Positions 17,304 through 25,825 of a DNA stretch of 64,000 nt are shown piece after piece. A program made the translations under genes and the position numbers. The stretch is taken from contig NZ_CP020474.1 of the NCBI RefSeq assembly GCF_002080415.1, positions 1,544,001 to 1,608,000 on the forward strand. The letters are read 5' to 3'. This DNA comes from Roseovarius mucosus. Its GTDB lineage: Bacteria; Pseudomonadota; Alphaproteobacteria; Rhodobacterales; Rhodobacteraceae. The notes under the pieces were generated by a model that was not told the DNA's origin, made no database searches, and saw nothing but the letters and a program-made list of their open reading frames with translations. Each line of letters opens with the position of its first letter. Position 1 is the first letter of the stretch.

Positions 17304-18680
17304 TTAACCCTTCCCGATGGCGAAACTTTTGACATAGGCCTCCGGCTCTGCCGGATCGAATGTCTTGCCCATGATGATGTGCGATTTGTAGGTGATGTCG
17401 GGCGCGTCATAGCCCAGATCGTTCATCACCTTCTTGGCATCGGCAGCCAAATAGACCTGTTCGGCCACAGCCTTGTAGTCAATATCGTTCTCGATATAGC
17501 CCCACCGCTTCATCTGGGTCAGAATCCAAACGCCCATCGAATGCCAAGGGAAAGGATCAAAGTCAATCCGATCTGGCACTTGCTGCACCGCACCCAAGCC
17601 ATCGGCAAATGTGCCGGTCAAAACCTGCTGGATCACCTCGACCGGCTGGTTGAGATAATTCGTCGGCGCGATGGCCTCGGAAATTTCAATGCGGTTCTCT
17701 GGGTTGGACGCATATTGCGTGGCGTCAATGATCGACTTGAGCAACGCCCCATAGGTGTTGGGCAACTCCGTGGCGAAACTCAGCGGCGCGGCAAAGGCGC
17801 AGCAGGGGTGCCCCTCCCAGATCTCTTTGGTCAGCAGATGGATAAAGCCGATCCCTTCCCAAACCGCGCGCTGATTGAACGGATCTGGCGAGAGATAGCC
17901 ATCAAGGTTCCCGGCGCGCAGGTTGGCGACCATTTCGGGCGGCGGCACCACACGGATCTGAATATCCACATCGGGATCAAGCCCGTGTTCAGCCACGTAA
18001 TAGCGCAAAAGGAAATTGTGCATAGAGTATTCGAACGGCACCCCAAAGGTGAATCCCTTCCATTGCTTGGGGTCGCGCTTGTCCAGATGCTCGTTCGACA
18101 GGACAATGGCCTGCCCGTTGATGTTTTCAACGGCGGGCATGATGTATGGCACAGCGGTCGAGCCTGCGCCAAGTGTCATCGCCAGAGGCATCGGCGTCAG
18201 CATATGGCTCGCGTCATATTCCCCTGACAGCGACTTGTCGCGCGCCACAGCCCAACCGGCGGTTTTGATGACACTCGCGTTCAATCCGTAGCGCTCGTAA
18301 AAGCCCAAGGGCTGCGCCATGATGATCGGCGTGGCGCAGGTAATCGGCACGAACCCGATGTTGAGGTCTGTCTTTTCCGGCGCGCCAAGATTGTCGAGGA
18401 TTGCTGCCTTGGCTGCATCAAGCGGAAACACCGACGCAAGCGCCGCCGCAACCGTACCGCCGCCCATCATCCCCATGAACGACCGCCGCCCGATATCGCT
18501 GTGACCGAACACCGACCGCACCACGGCGCTTTCGACCGCGCGCTCTAGCATCGCTTCAGAGGACATCGCCCGCGCGGTCACGTCATGCTGCGCGCCATTG
18601 CAGGTGTCGCACCCGCAGGACGCGCCGTGGCGCAGGTCATTCTTTTCTGAAAATGGGTCGCCAAGGCTCTTCATGGTCAT
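17304..18680 (-). CDS. CmpA/NrtA-family ABC substrate-binding protein with a long N-terminal extension
   Basis: A 458-aa binding protein of the nitrate/bicarbonate/cyanate family. The solute-binding part starts near residue 103 with LNIGFVPITCATPIIMAQ. Before it lies a Tat-like signal (GRRSFMGMMGGG, residues ~64-75). Ahead of that is an unusual ~60-residue cytoplasmic-looking stretch with a CGCDTC cluster at residues 22-27. AAAGGACG precedes ATG 18680, supporting the full-length start. First gene of the cyanate operon, divergent from the NtrC-like regulator. Confidence 0.88.
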   Translation of the reverse strand: MTMKSLGDPFSEKNDLRHGASCGCDTCNGAQHDVTARAMSSEAMLERAVESAVVRSVFGHSDIGRRSFMGMMGGGTVAAALASVFPLDAAKAAILDNLGAPEKTDLNIGFVPITCATPIIMAQPLGFYERYGLNASVIKTAGWAVARDKSLSGEYDASHMLTPMPLAMTLGAGSTAVPYIMPAVENINGQAIVLSNEHLDKRDPKQWKGFTFGVPFEYSMHNFLLRYYVAEHGLDPDVDIQIRVVPPPEMVANLRAGNLDGYLSPDPFNQRAVWEGIGFIHLLTKEIWEGHPCCAFAAPLSFATELPNTYGALLKSIIDATQYASNPENRIEISEAIAPTNYLNQPVEVIQQVLTGTFADGLGAVQQVPDRIDFDPFPWHSMGVWILTQMKRWGYIENDIDYKAVAEQVYLAADAKKVMNDLGYDAPDITYKSHIIMGKTFDPAEPEAYVKSFAIGKG

Positions 18681-18824
18681 TTCACGTCCTTTCGCTCAAA
18701 TGCCGTTTGACCCATGATCCAATGAAGCCGCCACGCGCGAAAGGGGTGTGCCTATTTTTTAAGCTCAGTATTTTATCTTTTATTTACAGAATATTATCAC
18801 AGTATCTCTCACGTATATCCTTAT

Positions 18825-18849
18825 GAAATTTCGTAATTTACGAGATTTC
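18825..18849. promoter_or_regulatory. 25-bp palindrome, candidate operator of the NtrC-like regulator or the cyanate operon
   Basis: A 12-1-12 dyad centred on T18837 has a single mismatch between arms; its core TCGTAATTTACGA is perfect. It lies between the divergent cyanate operon and the regulator gene. An ATG at 18823 would place the palindrome inside the coding region, which is one reason to prefer the start at 18889. Confidence 0.55.
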
Positions 18850-18888
18850 GTATTGCCGCGCTGCGCTGCGGCGGTGTTTGGTGAAGTC

Positions 18889-20742
18889 ATGTACGAGATA
18901 CCCACAACCCCCGATTCCCTGCTTGACGCCCTAGCCGAGGCGGCGCTGGTGATCGACCTTGTTGCCGACCGGATCGTCGCGGCCAATCCCCGCGCCCGAG
19001 CGCTCCTCGATCTTGAGGATTCCACCGGCGCACCCTTTTCACCGCTGGTCGGCGCGAGCTTGCCGGGTTTTATCGTGTTGGTGGATGAAATCGCACACCG
19101 GGGCGAGGCATGGAGCCGCGACATTACCCTTGCCAGCATCACCGGAAGGCCGTTGCGCGTTGAGCTACGCGGCAGGCTGGTTGCCAATGCCCCCTCGCTC
19201 CTTGCGCTGACCCTGCTCGATCTTGCAGAAATGGAACGCCACGACCGCATCGCGCAAGCGGCTGAGTTGCATCGTTCAGGTCTGCTTGAATGGCGGCGCG
19301 CGCAGGAGTTTTTTTCCGAGCTAGAGCGTCAGAACCAATTGATCCTGAATGCCGCGGGCGAAGGCATCTACGGCGTCAATGCGGATGGCAAGACCACCTT
19401 TCTTAACCGCGCCGCGCAGGAAATGCTGGGCTGGACCGCCGAGGACCTCTTGGGTCACGACATTCATTCCGTGATCCATCACCACCATCTGAACGGTGAT
19501 ATCTATCACGCGCATGATTGCCCGATCTATCAATCCTTCCGCTTTGAAGAGGTCAATCGGATCGAAGACGAGGTGTTCTGGCGCAAGGATGGCAAACCGA
19601 TCCGCGTCGAATATGTCTCGACCCCGATTTACGATCAGAATGTTCTGGCGGGGGCTGTGGTGATCTTTCGCGACATCACCGAACGCAAGGAAAGCGAACG
19701 TAAATTGCGCGAGGCGATGGCAGAGGTGGCCGCGCTCCGCGACCGGCTGGAACAGGAAAACGCCTATCTCCAAGAGGCGATCACCACGGAACGCGCGCAT
19801 CACAATATCATCGGCGCGTCCTCTGCGGTGCGGCAGACCGTGCAACGGATTGACCTTGTGGCGCGCACCGATGCCACCGTGTTCATCAGTGGCGAGACCG
19901 GCACCGGCAAATCCCTTGTGGCGACCGCCATTCACAAGGCAAGCCCGCGCGCACGCCGCCCCCTCATCCATTTCAAATGCGGCTCCGTCGCCCCCGAAGA
20001 GGTCGAGGCCGAGTTATGGGGGCAGGTTCGCGGTGCCCCCAACGGGGCCACCCGCGACAAACCCGGCAAGCTGGAACTGGCACATAGCGGCACGCTGTTT
20101 CTCGACGATGTCGAGGAGCTGCCCTTTGAGATACAGGGCAAACTTTTGGCTGCCCTGCAAAACAGTGCCGTGACCCGTCTGGGCGACACCCGAGAAAAGC
20201 CGCTCGATATCCGTGTGATCGCCTCGACCACCCTGTCGGACAAACAGGCCCGCCGCTCTCACCGCATCCGCGAAGACCTGTATCTGTTTCTCAATGTCTT
20301 TCCCATCACCTGCCAGCCGCTCCGCGACCGGCAGGAAGATATCCCGCTTCTCGCCGCCCATCTGCTCAAGATTGCCTGCCGCAGGCTGAACCGGCCCGAG
20401 CCCGTGTTGACCGAAGGCGTGGTGCAACAGCTACAATCCTATGACTGGCCCGGCAATGTGCGCGAGCTTCATAACGTGATGGAACGGGCCGCGATTGTGT
20501 CTCAGGATCGCAAGCTGGTTGTCGAACTGGGGGGCGTAGGGCCGCTGGCAGAGACAGGCCGATCCTTTCGAACCGAAGCGCAGATGCAGGACCTTGTTCG
20601 GGTTAACCTGATTGCCGCCCTACGCGAAACACGCGGCCGTATAGCCGGCCCCTCTGGTGCGGCCGCATTGCTTGGCGTCAAACCCACAACGCTCTATTCC
20701 CGCATCGGTAGCTTGAATATCGTCGAGGCGGATTGGACATGA
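18889..20742 (+). CDS. NtrC-like PAS/AAA+/Fis activator with a degenerate GAFTGA loop
   Basis: A 617-aa regulator in the order PAS-like (to ~110), second PAS (ILNAAGEGIYGVNADG to VIFRDITERKE), short coiled coil, AAA+ domain (Walker A GETGTGKS, Walker B TLFLDDVEE), Fis-type helix-turn-helix (LLGVKPTTLYSRIGSL). The sigma-54 contact loop GAFTGA is replaced by GAPNGA (20032-20049), so normal sigma-54 activation is doubtful; the family contains such members working with sigma-70. The start at 18889 is preferred to 18823 because the latter lacks an RBS and would cover a palindromic site. Divergent from the cyanate importer and cyanase, its probable target. Confidence 0.85.
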   Translation: MYEIPTTPDSLLDALAEAALVIDLVADRIVAANPRARALLDLEDSTGAPFSPLVGASLPGFIVLVDEIAHRGEAWSRDITLASITGRPLRVELRGRLVANAPSLLALTLLDLAEMERHDRIAQAAELHRSGLLEWRRAQEFFSELERQNQLILNAAGEGIYGVNADGKTTFLNRAAQEMLGWTAEDLLGHDIHSVIHHHHLNGDIYHAHDCPIYQSFRFEEVNRIEDEVFWRKDGKPIRVEYVSTPIYDQNVLAGAVVIFRDITERKESERKLREAMAEVAALRDRLEQENAYLQEAITTERAHHNIIGASSAVRQTVQRIDLVARTDATVFISGETGTGKSLVATAIHKASPRARRPLIHFKCGSVAPEEVEAELWGQVRGAPNGATRDKPGKLELAHSGTLFLDDVEELPFEIQGKLLAALQNSAVTRLGDTREKPLDIRVIASTTLSDKQARRSHRIREDLYLFLNVFPITCQPLRDRQEDIPLLAAHLLKIACRRLNRPEPVLTEGVVQQLQSYDWPGNVRELHNVMERAAIVSQDRKLVVELGGVGPLAETGRSFRTEAQMQDLVRVNLIAALRETRGRIAGPSGAAALLGVKPTTLYSRIGSLNIVEADWT

Positions 20743-21044
20743 CCGTGCACCGCTTCTACGCCTGTCCAACGCCGCTTGATTAGAACGCGAAAGTCAGTCC
20801 GCATTCGGGTTCAAGCCCAAGAATCTATAATATGTCGTAGGCGCAGGGCGCATAGATTGACAGCATGCATCGACCGAACCCGACAAGATCAGGCGATTGC
20901 GAAATGAAAGGGATTGTAGCGCCGACATCAAAGGGCCTGCGCCCCGCAGGGTGTTTTCCTGCATCGGTGCCCTTCAACCACCCAAAATACAGCACAATAT
21001 GAGGGTGGCCGACTTGCTGAAGATGCGCTGCGGCGCAATCCAAC
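20743..21044. other. 302-bp gap without a recognisable gene
   Basis: It lies between the end of the NtrC-like gene (+) and the end of the DUF1513 gene (-). Short open frames on the minus strand have no family resemblance. No strong T-tailed hairpin was found, though convergent genes would be expected to need one. Confidence 0.5.
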
Positions 21045-22115
21045 CTACAAGGGGATAATATGATTATCCCAAGCACAATCATGCCGGGCCAGAGCGATCA
21101 AGCCGCTAGGGGCCACCGCCACAAGGCCACCCAACCCATCGCTGGCAAGATACCCCCCTGCCCGCGGTGCCAGTCCGCAGACATCCGCACGCCCGACGGC
21201 GCCAAGGAATACGCCGTCAATTCCGAAGCGATGCACGCGCCCTCCGCGCGGCGAGGTTATCGCCACCTCTGACCCATCGCCGCAGAAGGCGATGCTGCCG
21301 GCATAGCCCTGCATGGCGATTTCGTCGGCCAGCGGGGCCTCGGCCAGCATCGGGGCCTGTCCCCTGCGGTGCAGCGCCACAAGCGGCGGGGCCATGCCCG
21401 GTTGACCTTCCCATTGCATGGCAAAGGCGACCAGACCGTCGCCGCGCACCGCAAGATGGCGGATCGAGTTCTGTTGCAGATCGGGGCTTGGCTCGACCCT
21501 ATCGACAAGCGTCCCGGACAGGGTCAGATACCCAAGGTTCGGGCGCATTGTGGAGATGTTTAGCTTGGTCCGATCACTCGGGTCGGTGGCAATGCCCCCG
21601 TTGGCCACCACCAGCGTTTGCCCGTCGGGCATCAGGCGCAGATCATGTGGACCAATCCCACCGCTGGGGAACTCTCCGATCCGGGCATAGCCAGCGGCCG
21701 CGTCCCAAATGCCAATAATGCCTTCGCTTGTGTCGCGGGCCTGTTCGCTGGTGAACAACAGGTCACCCCCGGCAGCGAAAACACCATGGCCGTTGAACTG
21801 ACGGCGTTCGGGCGGGGTCAGGCTATGCAGGACCGCGCCAGTTGCGCAGTCGATGACAAGGGCGAACTGCCCCGGTCTGCGGGCAAAGGCCACGGCCTCG
21901 GCCCGGATTGGATGGGCTGCGCCAGCATGGCCGCGCGCGGGAAGGGGCACACGGAACTTGGCGATGCCGTTCGTTGAAAGGCCATAAAGCGTAAAGGTGC
22001 CATCCGCCTCGCGCGCTGCGGCCAGATAGGCAGGGCTCCCAACGGCGGCCCAACCAATGCGCGGCGCGACACCTGCGGCGGCCAACCCAATCAGAAATCC
22101 TCGTCGTGTGGCCAT
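21045..22115 (-). CDS. DUF1513 exported protein of an imelysin/iron-uptake operon
   Basis: A 356-aa protein whose N-terminus (MATRRGFLIGLAAAGVAPRIGWA) is a Tat-like signal. The mature part contains repeated beta-strand motifs with GPHDLRLMPDGQTLVVANGG and looks like a beta-propeller, as expected for DUF1513. The start at 22115 lies 4 nt after the upstream imelysin stop; the longer frame to 22160 would run into that gene. DUF1513 proteins accompany imelysins and DUF1111 cytochromes in iron-responsive operons, including the Pseudomonas aeruginosa icmP neighbourhood as I recall it. Periplasmic role; biochemical activity unknown. Confidence 0.82.
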   Translation of the reverse strand: MATRRGFLIGLAAAGVAPRIGWAAVGSPAYLAAAREADGTFTLYGLSTNGIAKFRVPLPARGHAGAAHPIRAEAVAFARRPGQFALVIDCATGAVLHSLTPPERRQFNGHGVFAAGGDLLFTSEQARDTSEGIIGIWDAAAGYARIGEFPSGGIGPHDLRLMPDGQTLVVANGGIATDPSDRTKLNISTMRPNLGYLTLSGTLVDRVEPSPDLQQNSIRHLAVRGDGLVAFAMQWEGQPGMAPPLVALHRRGQAPMLAEAPLADEIAMQGYAGSIAFCGDGSEVAITSPRGGRVHRFGIDGVFLGAVGRADVCGLAPRAGGYLASDGLGGLVAVAPSGLIALARHDCAWDNHIIPL

Positions 22116-22119
22116 TGTC

Positions 22120-23118
22120 CTAATCCCCGTCCTGCGCGTTGAACCCTGGCGCAATGCCAAGCTGGGCGCCGATCTCTTCCTCTATCGCCGCCTGCAAGCC
22201 GCGCACCGCCTGTTGCAGCACCTCGGCGCGCAAGCGTGCCTGAGGGTCCGTCACATCCTGAAAGGCAGGGTCGGTGATCCGAGCGGCGGCAACCTGCAAC
22301 CGGGCCAGCGCGGCTTGGGTTTCGGGCAAGGGCCAGTCGGCCAGTGCACTTGCCAGCCCATGTGCGGCCTCGGCTGCCAGAACTACGTTTCGCAAGGACC
22401 GCCCTGACCGGCGCGCCTCGGCACGAAGAGGTCGGGGCTGGTCAAAAGTGCCCATCGGCAGGCCCAGCCGGGTATCGGCCGTGAATTCGAGCGATGTCAG
22501 GATCTGCGTATAGATGGCCCGCAACGCCTCGTCCGGCGTCAGAAAGGCCGTGTTGCCATCGGCCCCGGCACTCTGCAACGTGTCAGCAAAGGGCCCGGAC
22601 CAAGCAGCCTCTAGGGCATGAGCCTGAAGGGCGAGATCGGCGGCGATGGTGGCGGCCAGCGTACAGCCATAGCTTTGCGGTGCGTAGTCAAAGAACTCCG
22701 GGTCGAACATCAGCATGTCGAGCGCGAAGAGCCCGCGCGCGGCAATCGACACCTCGGCATAGGCTTTGAGATCAAAGGCAACGGGATCTTCCTCTGCGAT
22801 CAACTGCGCCAGCGCTCGCGGCGTAGAACCGCGCCCATCGGGCCAGAAGGCAACCGAAAGTGCGCCGGTTTCTGACGGTCCAATCCGCAAGTCCGAGACC
22901 GCGATCCAAGCATCGAAGGCAGTGTGATAGGCCTCGGCCATCGCCTCAGGGCGGCAATCAGCACCCGCAGTTTCAGCGAGCGCGTCGGCGGATTCGGCGA
23001 AACGGGCAAAGGCCGGGAGGATATGCGCGTCGAGCGCGCTTTTGACATCGGCCAGCGACGGCGCGGCAAGGCAGAGCACAAGGCTAAGGCTCAAAACGGG
23101 GGTGGTGATCAGTCTCAC
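22120..23118 (-). CDS. Imelysin-family protein, second paralogue lacking GxHxxE
   Basis: A 332-aa exported helical protein with a Sec signal (residues 1-23). Imelysin landmarks are present (YHTAFDAWIAVSDLRIGP near residues 63-82). The metal-binding GxHxxE of the family is GLFALD at the equivalent site, so iron or metal binding there is unlikely. It overlaps the di-heme cytochrome gene by ATGA and precedes DUF1513 by 4 nt. It is probably a structural or haem/iron-shuttling partner of the complete imelysin at 25826-27088. Confidence 0.82.
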   Translation of the reverse strand: MRLITTPVLSLSLVLCLAAPSLADVKSALDAHILPAFARFAESADALAETAGADCRPEAMAEAYHTAFDAWIAVSDLRIGPSETGALSVAFWPDGRGSTPRALAQLIAEEDPVAFDLKAYAEVSIAARGLFALDMLMFDPEFFDYAPQSYGCTLAATIAADLALQAHALEAAWSGPFADTLQSAGADGNTAFLTPDEALRAIYTQILTSLEFTADTRLGLPMGTFDQPRPLRAEARRSGRSLRNVVLAAEAAHGLASALADWPLPETQAALARLQVAAARITDPAFQDVTDPQARLRAEVLQQAVRGLQAAIEEEIGAQLGIAPGFNAQDGD

Positions 23119-24662
23119 AGGCTCTCCAGATATTTTATGAGGGCGGCACGCTCTTCGGGGGGCATGTCGACGACAGTGTCACGGGCGTGTTGCGCCTCGC
23201 CGCCGTGCCAGAGAACAGCCTCTAACAAAGAACGCGCGCGGCCATCATGCAGGAAATACGTGTGGCCCGAGACCAGTTTGGTCATCCCTATTCCCCAGAG
23301 TGGGGCGGTGCGCCACTCCTGTCCGTTGGCACGACCTTCTGGGCGGTTATCAGCAAGACCCGGCCCCATGTCGTGCAGCAAAAGGTCGGTATAGGGCCAG
23401 ATCAACTGGAAACTTGCGGGGTTGTCGCCTTCAAGTCGATGGGTGACATAGTTCGGCCGATGGCAAGAGGGGCAGCCGGTGGTGTAGAACACCTCGCGCC
23501 CGCGCAGCACCTCGGGGTCGCTGACATTGCGGCGGGCTGGCACCGCCAAAGTCTGACTGTAGAAGGTGACAATATCGAGACCAACTTGGTCGATCTCGAA
23601 CCCAGATTGTTCGGCGTCGCCGCCATGCATCGCCGCACGGCAATCGGTCTGCGCGTCGGTGCAATCGCCCGACCCCGCCGGATGGATCGGGTTGGAAATG
23701 CCGATATCGCCGGCAAAGGCGCTTGCCGTCTGCTCTAACAGCGTGGGGTTGCCCGCCTTGTGCCCGAAACGGCCGAGCATCGGCTGATCGTATACGTCCG
23801 ACCACACGATCTGCGGCCACCCTGATATGCCGTCACCATCAACGTCCTCGGGATCGGCGAGCGCCAGAATATCCTCTGACGGGATCGCCTCTAGTAGCCC
23901 CATGCCGATCATCTGCGGCGCGACGCGGGGGCTGAGCATAGCATTCGCGTGCAACGGGCCATAGCCGAGGTCGGCGGCGCGATAGGTGGGCGCGCGTAGA
24001 TGCGCCACCTCGCCACCCGCGAGTGGCACCTCGATCTCTTCGTAGCTCACATCGAGACGGTATTCAGGCTTGTGCCCCGGCAGGCTGAAATCCTGCAACT
24101 GCGTGCCATAGGTGGGATCAGGTGCGGTCGGATGGATGCCGTCAATGTAAGCGGCGATCTCGGATGCCTCGGGCGCCGGGATCGAGATGCGCAGGAACAT
24201 CGAGACGGCGCTGTCACCGGGGCCTTCGGGCGGATGCCCACGCCCATCCTTAAGGTGGCAGCGCTGGCATGAGCGCGCATTGTAGAGCGGGCCAAGACCA
24301 TCCGAGGCCAGCGTCGAGGCCGGAGGCGACACCCAGACGCGGCGGAACATGCCGTTGCCGATACGAAATTCCAGCTCCTGCTCGAAGGTCAGGTTTGCGG
24401 CGGGCTGCGAGAAGGCATCGGCGGTATCGCGCGACCGCACGGTCTGCGCGCCCCCACCGTTCTGCTCGAAGGGCCATGCCTTTGAGAAATCCGTGGGCAG
24501 GGCTGTCGCGGCGTCGACCCGCGCACGCTCGGTTTCGGTGCGCGGCACCACATTCAGATGGATATCTTCAAGAGATTGGGCAGCGGTCATGCCCGCGCAG
24601 ATACTCGCTATGACGATTATAGGCAGGAATGTGCGGTATGTTTTTGGCGTAGACACGGGCAT
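23115..24662 (-). CDS. Di-heme oxidoreductase (DUF1111, MauG-like c-type cytochrome)
   Basis: A 515-aa periplasmic di-heme protein with a signal peptide at residues 1-29. Two haem c attachment motifs are present: CQRCH at residues 132-136 and CPSCH at 397-401. Near the C-terminus lies the family pattern HDGRARSLLEAVLWHGGEA. Such proteins are often annotated as thiol oxidoreductases and are related to MauG and cytochrome c peroxidases. In this operon a redox step on iron during uptake is plausible. It overlaps the downstream imelysin gene by four bases. Confidence 0.88.
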   Translation of the reverse strand: MPVSTPKTYRTFLPIIVIASICAGMTAAQSLEDIHLNVVPRTETERARVDAATALPTDFSKAWPFEQNGGGAQTVRSRDTADAFSQPAANLTFEQELEFRIGNGMFRRVWVSPPASTLASDGLGPLYNARSCQRCHLKDGRGHPPEGPGDSAVSMFLRISIPAPEASEIAAYIDGIHPTAPDPTYGTQLQDFSLPGHKPEYRLDVSYEEIEVPLAGGEVAHLRAPTYRAADLGYGPLHANAMLSPRVAPQMIGMGLLEAIPSEDILALADPEDVDGDGISGWPQIVWSDVYDQPMLGRFGHKAGNPTLLEQTASAFAGDIGISNPIHPAGSGDCTDAQTDCRAAMHGGDAEQSGFEIDQVGLDIVTFYSQTLAVPARRNVSDPEVLRGREVFYTTGCPSCHRPNYVTHRLEGDNPASFQLIWPYTDLLLHDMGPGLADNRPEGRANGQEWRTAPLWGIGMTKLVSGHTYFLHDGRARSLLEAVLWHGGEAQHARDTVVDMPPEERAALIKYLESL

Positions 24663-24680
24663 GACGCTTTCAAGTGGTTC

Positions 24681-25706
24681 TCAGAATTCGTAGGCGAGCA
24701 GCGCGCCGATGGTATGGGTCTCGTCGCCACCCTCATCGCCATAGCGATAGGCCAGTGCGCCACTTAGCCCCTCAAGGATCTCAATTTCGCCAGAGAGCGT
24801 GGCAAGGTGATCCTTTGGCAGCGTCTCGACATCACGCATCGCATAGACCGCCGAAAGCGTGACGGGGCCAACAAGCGCCTCAGCCCCAAATGTGGCGAAG
24901 GTCGCGCTGTCGGCGGTGCCGTCGAAGTGATCAAAATAGGCCAGTTCGGCAAGCAGTTTCACAGGCAAAGAGCCGGTTGCGAATTCATGGCTGAGGCCGC
25001 CCACGATCCCGGTCTGATCTTCTGCGTCGCCGACGCCGCGCGCCTGAGATTGCAGGCCGAGGTTGTACCCGGTCGCGCCAAAGGCACCCGTGAGCGAGAT
25101 CGCAACAGACTCCGGTGCGCTCGTATTCGACACGCCACCGTCGCTCCGGTTTGTCCGCCCGCGATTTTCGCCCAGCGACTCGCTGAGGATGCTCCGATCC
25201 GCGTTAAAGAACGACAGGCTCAGCGCATGTTCGCCCTGTCCTGCCGCAAAAGGGATCACAAGGCCTGCACCGAGCTTCTCGGTAAGTTGGTAGTCTTCTG
25301 CGAAATCAACGCCATAGATACCCGGCGCTGCATCCCACGCCAGGCCAAAAGCGGGGTTGAACTTGCCCAGCACCACCTGCGCCGCGCCAAAATCATGCGC
25401 GAAGTAAAGCTCTTCGGCATAAAGGCCATGGTCTTCGAGGAAGCTGTCCGAGGTGGGGGCGGTGATTTGTTCGAGAACCAGCGTGCTGTTGATCGAGGTC
25501 CGCGACGTGAAGGCGAACGAAAGCGCGCCCTCAATGGTGGCGAACGTATTGTTTATCTCGCCGCCGGGCGCAGAGGAATCGACGGTAAAATCGGTTTGCA
25601 ACTCGACCGAGAATTCGGCGGAGAACGGCGAGTTCGCATCCTGAGACTGGGCTGCGGTCGCACCAAGCGCAGCACAGGCGGCAAGCGTTACAGATAGGGT
25701 TTTCAT
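24681..25706 (-). CDS. Outer-membrane beta-barrel (porin-like) protein of the iron operon
   Basis: A 341-aa protein with a Sec signal (MKTLSVTLAACAALGATAAQS). The rest alternates short amphipathic strands and ends in an aromatic residue (LLAYEF), the usual signal for barrel assembly. ATG 25706 has AAGGA 7 nt upstream. It lies between the GxHxxE imelysin and the di-heme cytochrome, so it may pass iron or an iron complex across the outer membrane. It begins 120 nt after the imelysin stop and may have its own promoter, since an inverted repeat lies just upstream. Confidence 0.75.
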   Translation of the reverse strand: MKTLSVTLAACAALGATAAQSQDANSPFSAEFSVELQTDFTVDSSAPGGEINNTFATIEGALSFAFTSRTSINSTLVLEQITAPTSDSFLEDHGLYAEELYFAHDFGAAQVVLGKFNPAFGLAWDAAPGIYGVDFAEDYQLTEKLGAGLVIPFAAGQGEHALSLSFFNADRSILSESLGENRGRTNRSDGGVSNTSAPESVAISLTGAFGATGYNLGLQSQARGVGDAEDQTGIVGGLSHEFATGSLPVKLLAELAYFDHFDGTADSATFATFGAEALVGPVTLSAVYAMRDVETLPKDHLATLSGEIEILEGLSGALAYRYGDEGGDETHTIGALLAYEF

Positions 25707-25727
25707 CACTGTTCCTTGGTTTTTGTG

Positions 25728-25749
25728 AATGACGTCAACACACGTCATT
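25728..25749. promoter_or_regulatory. Perfect 8-bp inverted repeat upstream of the porin-like gene
   Basis: AATGACGT and ACGTCATT are separated by six bases. The repeat lies 22-43 nt upstream of the porin-like start codon, between it and the imelysin gene. It does not match the iron-responsive boxes I know for alphaproteobacteria, so the binding factor is unknown. Confidence 0.4.
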
Positions 25750-25797
25750 GCGTTTGATATGTGATAACATACCAGTCTACAAGCTGGGGTTTGTGTC

Positions 25798-25814
25798 CAC
25801 CGCCTGAAGCGGTG
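25798..25814 (-). terminator. Short hairpin after the imelysin gene
   Basis: A 6-bp stem (CACCGC / GCGGTG) with a 5-nt loop lies 12 nt after the imelysin stop, with no T-run. It could attenuate transcription or protect the imelysin message. Confidence 0.35.
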
Positions 25815-25825
25815 AACAAGATGTG

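Noticed and set aside
15553-18680. Nitrate uptake as the function of the NrtABD-type importer
   Set aside because: Cyanase is the last gene of the same operon, and no nitrate or nitrite reductase is in the window. Cyanate is favoured, though nitrate cannot be excluded.
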